From Paenibacillus sp. FSL H7-0326 (GTDB taxonomy: Bacteria; Bacillota; Bacilli; Paenibacillales; Paenibacillaceae), in the NCBI RefSeq assembly GCF_001955535.1, contig NZ_MPVN01000003.1, positions 582,053-646,052 of the forward strand: a DNA stretch of 64,000 nucleotides, written 5' to 3'. The notes beneath the pieces are model-generated. The model was not told the origin of the DNA. It worked only from the letters and a program-made list of their open reading frames with translations, and did no database searches. The position numbers and the translations under genes were made by a program. The first letter of the stretch is position 1. Each line of letters begins with the position of its first letter. This document shows, in pieces, positions 60,273 through 64,000 of the stretch.

Positions 60273-61097
60273 ATGAAACTCTACTATGCGAAAAGTCCTT
60301 TAATCTCATCTGATATTTATCCCATGCAATATGGGGAACAGCAGTGCGATAACGGATATTCCTTCGGGCCCGCGGCGCGTAACTTCTATCTCATCCATTA
60401 CATTTACAGCGGGCATGGCGAGCTGCATATTAATAAAAAAGTTTATCAAGTGCACGCGGGACAGTTTTTCCTGATCTATCCGAAACAAACGGCCTATTAT
60501 AAGGCGGATGACCATGATCCGTGGCTGTATCGCTGGATAGAGTTTGACGGCAGCTTCTCGGAGAAGATGATGTCCGTGACAGGCTTCTCGCACGAGAACC
60601 ACGTCATAAATGATGATAACGGCGTCGGAAACGCGCTGAAGAATATAATCGATTTAGGCTGGACCGACTTTGAAACGATCATGAGCCATTTTTGGCCGTT
60701 TATCAGGACGCTTACGAAGGGCAAATTATTGACGAAAGATGAGAATACGGCAGAAACCTATGTCTCTTATGCCAAAAACTATATAAGAAGCAATGTGCAC
60801 AAACGGATAGCCGTTTCCGAAATTGCCGATTTTTTAAACATAGACCGCAGTCACCTGGCACGCATCTTCAAAAGCATTTGCGGCATAAGCACGCAGCAAT
60901 TTATTATTTCTCTTAAAATGGAGATGGCTTCGCAATCTCTCAAAAAGAGCAGCATGACCATAAAAGAAGTTGCCAATAGTGTCGGATATGACAATCAGAT
61001 GGAATTTTCAAAGTTGTTTAAAAAACACTTTAATATGACCCCCACGCAATGGAGAGAACGTGTTTTCTATCAACAGTCCATAAATAACTATGAATAA
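60273..61097 (+). CDS. AraC family transcriptional regulator of the alpha-galactosidase locus
   Basis: The 274-residue protein has a cupin domain (YLIHYIYSGHGELHINKK, VHAGQFFLIYPKQTAYYK) and a double HTH (VSEIADFLNIDRSHLARIFK, VGYDNQMEFSKLFKKHFNMT). It is of the RafR/MelR-like group that activates alpha-galactosidase genes, and is divergent from one. GGGAGCTG precedes ATG 60273. A terminator follows. Confidence 0.92.
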   Translation: MKLYYAKSPLISSDIYPMQYGEQQCDNGYSFGPAARNFYLIHYIYSGHGELHINKKVYQVHAGQFFLIYPKQTAYYKADDHDPWLYRWIEFDGSFSEKMMSVTGFSHENHVINDDNGVGNALKNIIDLGWTDFETIMSHFWPFIRTLTKGKLLTKDENTAETYVSYAKNYIRSNVHKRIAVSEIADFLNIDRSHLARIFKSICGISTQQFIISLKMEMASQSLKKSSMTIKEVANSVGYDNQMEFSKLFKKHFNMTPTQWRERVFYQQSINNYE

Positions 61098-61103
61098 AAA
61101 CGT

Positions 61104-61134
61104 AAATGACGCACGATGGGTGCGTCATTTTTTT
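61104..61134 (+). terminator. Terminator after AraC gene
   Basis: AAATGACGCA pairs perfectly with TGCGTCATTT around a 7-nt loop, with seven T. Confidence 0.9.
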
Positions 61135-61241
61135 GTGCACACTAGTGTCTATTTCGTGCAATTCCATGCCTTGATAATCTTGGTTCACAATGAAAGCGAT
61201 AATTTAATGTGACAGTATTGGGATATAGGTGTGGATATGAA

Positions 61242-61502
61242 ATGAGAATGGTTGTTGACTATTATCCGGAGCACTGGGAGCGGTCGATGTGGGAGCAGGA
61301 TGCAAGGCTAATGCGCGATACGGGAGTCCTCCTGATTCGCGTGGCCGAATTCGCCTGGTCGCGCCTAGAGCCGGAGGAAGGCCGGTATGCGTCTGGCTGG
61401 CTATTTGAAGTTGAATATACCAGGTACCAAAGTCTTTTGACTCTGAAGCTGATAATTGCGCTATTTACACCTCAAAATCTGAAAGTATGGTGGGAGTGTT
61501 AA
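61242..61502 (+). pseudogene. GH42 beta-galactosidase N-terminal relic
   Basis: MVVDYYPEHWERSMWEQDAR and VAEFAWSRLEPEEGRYASGW are the first strands of a GH42 barrel. After about residue 53 the sequence is unrelated (VEYTRYQSLLTLKLIIALFT) and soon stops. Over 600 residues of the usual enzyme are missing. Confidence 0.88.
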
Positions 61503-61509
61503 AAAAAGT

Positions 61510-62421
61510 GTTGGTACAGGGCGGTTAATCATTGTCTCGAAGACGTGCTCGAAACCGTCATTGCCATATCCTTTGGCTACCATTTGATCGGCGACAGTCT
61601 AAATGGGGAGCAACCAGTCGGCTGTCACATCCAACTTCCGGCTGCTCTTGACGATGATATCCAGTCTTAGCTTATTGACCGCCATGTTGGACAACTCCGT
61701 CATATATAACCCTTCATCCAAGATGCGGGCGGAGTCCTTACTTGTCAATGCATGCAGCCAATAGCTTGCATAAGGCAAGAAGTTCTCCGCAGAAGCATTG
61801 GCCGTACGCAGCAACGCATGGGCATGAAAATAGCTGTACCAAGCGCCGTACAACATCGTAAGCATTGCTAGATCATACAAGAGTTCCACACCCGTATCTT
61901 CGCTAAAATAGGTTGTGCTTCCCTCCATAACTTGAAGGATCGGCTGATACGCATCAAAGAGTTCCTTTCTGCCGCCGTAGAGGATAAGTGCGTCTGGACT
62001 ACCGATCAACGGGGGAACCGCCCATGATTGCCCCATCCAAATAATCGATTTTCTTGCTCAGAATCCATTCCTCCATGCGACGCGCTGCATCTCGAGTCCC
62101 GGTGGTCAAGTTGATGATGACGTGCCGGCGAGCTCCGCATCGAGCGGCATCAGTGTGCTTTTAACAACTTCATATGTCGACAAACAGACCACAATTACAC
62201 TGCCCTACTTTAACGGCCTCTGCTGCTGTTTCAGCTCGAACTGCCCCGTTGCCTACTAGACGCTCGGCTTATTCCGTAGATGGATTCCAGACAGTCACAG
62301 GGTGGCCTGCCGCTAGATAAGCAGCCGCCAAAGCTTGGCCCATATTCCCGAGCCCTATGACGGTAATATGGATAAAATCGGTTTCCTTGGCTGAGTTTTT
62401 ATTAGACGAGTATTCTTTTAT
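61510..62421 (-). pseudogene. Multiply broken imine-reductase/6PGDH-like oxidoreductase
   Basis: Read from 62421, ITVIGLGNMGQALAAAYLAA and GHPVTVWNPSTE show the NADP domain, interrupted by a stop. Later DAARRMEEWILSKKIDYLDG and PLIGSPDALILYGGRKELFD, MLTMLYGAWYSYFHAHALLR and KLDVTADWLLPI complete a beta-hydroxyacid-dehydrogenase fold, with another stop and at least one shift. The codon after AAGGAGGA is ATA instead of ATG. Divergent MerR gene present. Confidence 0.88.
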
Positions 62422-62499
62422 GGTTTTCCTCCTTAACTTTAATTCCTTGAAACATTGGCATATAATGGGATTAATACTAGTTGCAAGGAGGCGTGATTT

Positions 62500-62880
62500 A
62501 TGAAAATAAGCGAATTATCCCGACTGACAAATGTCAGCACGCGCGCAATACGACATTATGAAGAAAAAGGGTTGCTCACTGCCGAAAGACTTGAGAACGA
62601 TTACCGTGATTTCAACGAATCTGCCGTCGAACGGATCCGGTCAATTCAGCTCTACTTGAAGCTTGGCTTTACGGCAGATGAAATAAGGAGCCTGTTCCAG
62701 TGTGAGGTCGCGTCGCCGGATGATTACGAATACTGTGAAGAAATGCATGAAATCTACGAAGAAAAATTACGCAAGGTGAAAGGCCAGATCGATTCCATGC
62801 TGCAATTGAAGCGGCTCCTAGAACGGCAGGTTGCGCTTACGCTTGCCAGCAAAACGGAGAACCTGCGGGCTTCTGTCTAG
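62500..62880 (+). CDS. MerR family transcriptional regulator
   Basis: The 126-residue protein has the MerR HTH (MKISELSRLTNVSTRAIRHY, EEKGLLTAERLENDYRDFNE) and a C-terminal coiled coil. Two Cys (FQCEV, YEYCEE) may be sensory. AAGGAGG precedes the ATG. It is divergent from the broken oxidoreductase, its probable former target. Confidence 0.92.
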   Translation: MKISELSRLTNVSTRAIRHYEEKGLLTAERLENDYRDFNESAVERIRSIQLYLKLGFTADEIRSLFQCEVASPDDYEYCEEMHEIYEEKLRKVKGQIDSMLQLKRLLERQVALTLASKTENLRASV

Positions 62881-62932
62881 CGAGTCTAAGATTATAGGCA
62901 TGGACACGCCACTCTTCTGCGCTACCATTCTC

Positions 62933-63691
62933 CTATTCCACGGAAAGACGTTGACCTAGGCCGCCATCTACTGTCAATTTGGCTCCTGTTGTATAGGTGG
63001 CCTCGAAGGCGAGAAACAACACCGCCTTGGCCACCTCCTCTGGCGAGCCATGGCGTTTCATTGGTGTAATCTGGTCGCCAAGCTTCTCAAAGGCAGCCCG
63101 TTCTGACTCCGAGAAGCCTGCCACACCCATCGTCGGCGTATTAATGAAACCGGGACTAACCACATTGACGCGTATGCCCCGCGGCAACAGTTCAGCAGCA
63201 AAACCTGAGGCAAGCGATCTCAGCGCTGCTTTTGAAGCGCCGTAAACGCTCATTCCCGAGGTCCCGCCCTCATCTGCGACGGATGACGTTAATATGATCG
63301 ATCCGCCTTCTCGAATGAACGGAGCTAGACGTTGAACCGTAAAGAATGCTCCCTTCGTATTAACGTCAAATGTCTTGTCGTAAGAGCTTTCGGTCACTTC
63401 CGTGAAAGGCTCGAGCGTTGCGATACCTGCATTGATGTGAACGAAGTCAATCTTACCGAACCGTTCCGCGACGTAAGCACCTAATGTATTAATATCCTCC
63501 AATAGCGACACATCGGACTGAATGACATATGCCTGTTCTCCGAGTACCCGTCTCGCGTCTTCTACATTTTTTAGATTGCGTCCTGTCAATATGACTTCGG
63601 CTCCCCCCGCCAGCAATGATTTAGCAACAGCCATTCCCATACCGTGAGTACCGCCCGTTATAACAGCTTTCTTTCCTTCATATCCCTTCAT
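62933..63691 (-). CDS. Short-chain dehydrogenase/reductase (SDR)
   Basis: The 252-residue protein has the classical SDR parts: AVITGGTHGMGMAVAKSLL, the adenine-binding DVSLLED, HINAGIA (in place of NNAG), Ser in LTSSVADEGG, YGASKAALRSL with Tyr-x-x-x-Lys, and LTVDGGLGQ. The ATG follows GAGGAGCAAG. Substrate unknown. It is convergent with the MerR gene, which ends 52 nt away. Confidence 0.93.
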   Translation of the reverse strand: MKGYEGKKAVITGGTHGMGMAVAKSLLAGGAEVILTGRNLKNVEDARRVLGEQAYVIQSDVSLLEDINTLGAYVAERFGKIDFVHINAGIATLEPFTEVTESSYDKTFDVNTKGAFFTVQRLAPFIREGGSIILTSSVADEGGTSGMSVYGASKAALRSLASGFAAELLPRGIRVNVVSPGFINTPTMGVAGFSESERAAFEKLGDQITPMKRHGSPEEVAKAVLFLAFEATYTTGAKLTVDGGLGQRLSVE

Positions 63692-63852
63692 GATCTTGCT
63701 CCTCCTCGTTTCCTAATGTTTGTTGCCGACTTACTAAGGACAGTATAAAGCTTCACATTAGCGTGAAGGTCAACTGATTTATCGCTGATAAATAGGGATG
63801 TTCTCCATGTGTCAATCCCATAAAATTTTGAATTGAGTATTAAAGAGGCTGT

Positions 63853-63935
63853 CATTGAACTAACGGGAAACATTAGTTCAATCAAACAAGGAGTAGTTTG
63901 CCTCGGCAGCTGCTCCTTGTTTTCATTACGAATGG
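63853..63935. repeat. Dispersed repeat A, copy 4
   Basis: ATTGAACTAACGGGAAACAT then TAGTTCAAT form an inverted repeat; AAGGAGTAGTTTGCC and GGCAGCTGCTCCTTG form the terminator-like hairpin with TTTT. It is the best preserved copy. Confidence 0.82.
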
Positions 63936-64000
63936 GCAGGATAGTTCAAAAGTTTCGCGAATACCCTACATATGGAATTATTTACGAGGTTCGTGAATAA

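Noticed and set aside
1..64000. CRISPR arrays, complete insertion sequences, prophage and tRNA genes
   Set aside because: No regularly spaced direct repeats, no complete transposase, no phage structural genes and no tRNA could be found on either strand by reading.

Overview
The window looks like a chromosomal segment of a Paenibacillus-type Firmicute. The evidence is strong AGGAGG ribosome sites, frequent TTG/GTG starts, many AraC/TetR/MerR/LacI one-component regulators beside carbohydrate enzymes, a secreted beta-helix/CBM9-like protein with the C-terminal module that usually precedes SLH anchors, a PdxR-PdxS pair and a Bce-type peptide-resistance module. No ribosomal operon, tRNA, CRISPR array or complete insertion sequence was seen. 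This is accessory chromosome: many small regulator-plus-enzyme units, separated by gene relics and dispersed intergenic repeats.

Region by region. 1-10.3 kb: 3' end of a secreted beta-helix protein, an AraC cupin relic, a PhyH-type dioxygenase, a convergent Gfo/Idh dehydrogenase, two AraC regulators flanking a two-gene FAD oxidoreductase unit, and a D-2-hydroxyacid dehydrogenase; this resembles sugar or sugar-acid catabolism. 10.6-15 kb: a bacterial suppressor-of-fused protein, a response-regulator relic, LacI regulator, HAD phosphatase and two small unknown genes. 15.1-19.9 kb: PdxR facing PdxS (vitamin B6), then a MarR regulator with a cysteine-tailed flavin monooxygenase, possibly metalloid-related. 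20-34 kb: a broken ceramidase-like gene, HxlR/NmrA pair, decayed SMR efflux pair, a GC-rich serine hydrolase, a group II intron RT relic, TetR/RsgA-like GTPase/GNAT, SDR, a VOC-MerR operon, TetR/alpha-beta hydrolase, and an aldo/keto reductase. 34.2-37.5 kb: a GC-rich block with AraC, a second PhyH dioxygenase (about 87% identical to the first by eye), a TIM-barrel isomerase and a GH9/AraC chimeric relic. 37.5-41.7 kb: relics, a DUF2268-like protease, and a TetR/DJ-1 divergent pair.

41.7-47.5 kb holds a two-component system divergent from an ABC transporter (Bce type) whose permease is fused in frame to an esterase-like alpha/beta hydrolase. 48.7-50.4 kb: HU, cold-shock protein and a tyrosine recombinase preceded by repeated 11-bp half-sites. 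50.4-53 kb: a stray 80-nt 16S rRNA fragment, a TetR regulator and an Old Yellow Enzyme. 53.8-55.4 kb: two detached polymorphic-toxin C-terminal tips, each followed by an immunity-type gene. 55.5-57.1 kb: a winged-helix regulator with a membrane-anchored hydrolase. 57.5-61.1 kb: a GH27 alpha-galactosidase with an inserted CBM-like domain, cotranscribed with a protein joining SLH-like repeats to a rhodanese domain, divergent from an AraC regulator. 61.2-63.9 kb: a GH42 relic, a multiply broken imine-reductase-like gene, a MerR regulator and an SDR.

The commonest design is a local regulator with its own operator next to one or two enzymes. Several operators are readable: consensus promoters with TetR palindromes, a 19-bp-spacer MerR promoter, and paired MarR sites. 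At least two repeat families lie between genes and often at the edges of relics, which suggests repeated insertion, deletion and decay.
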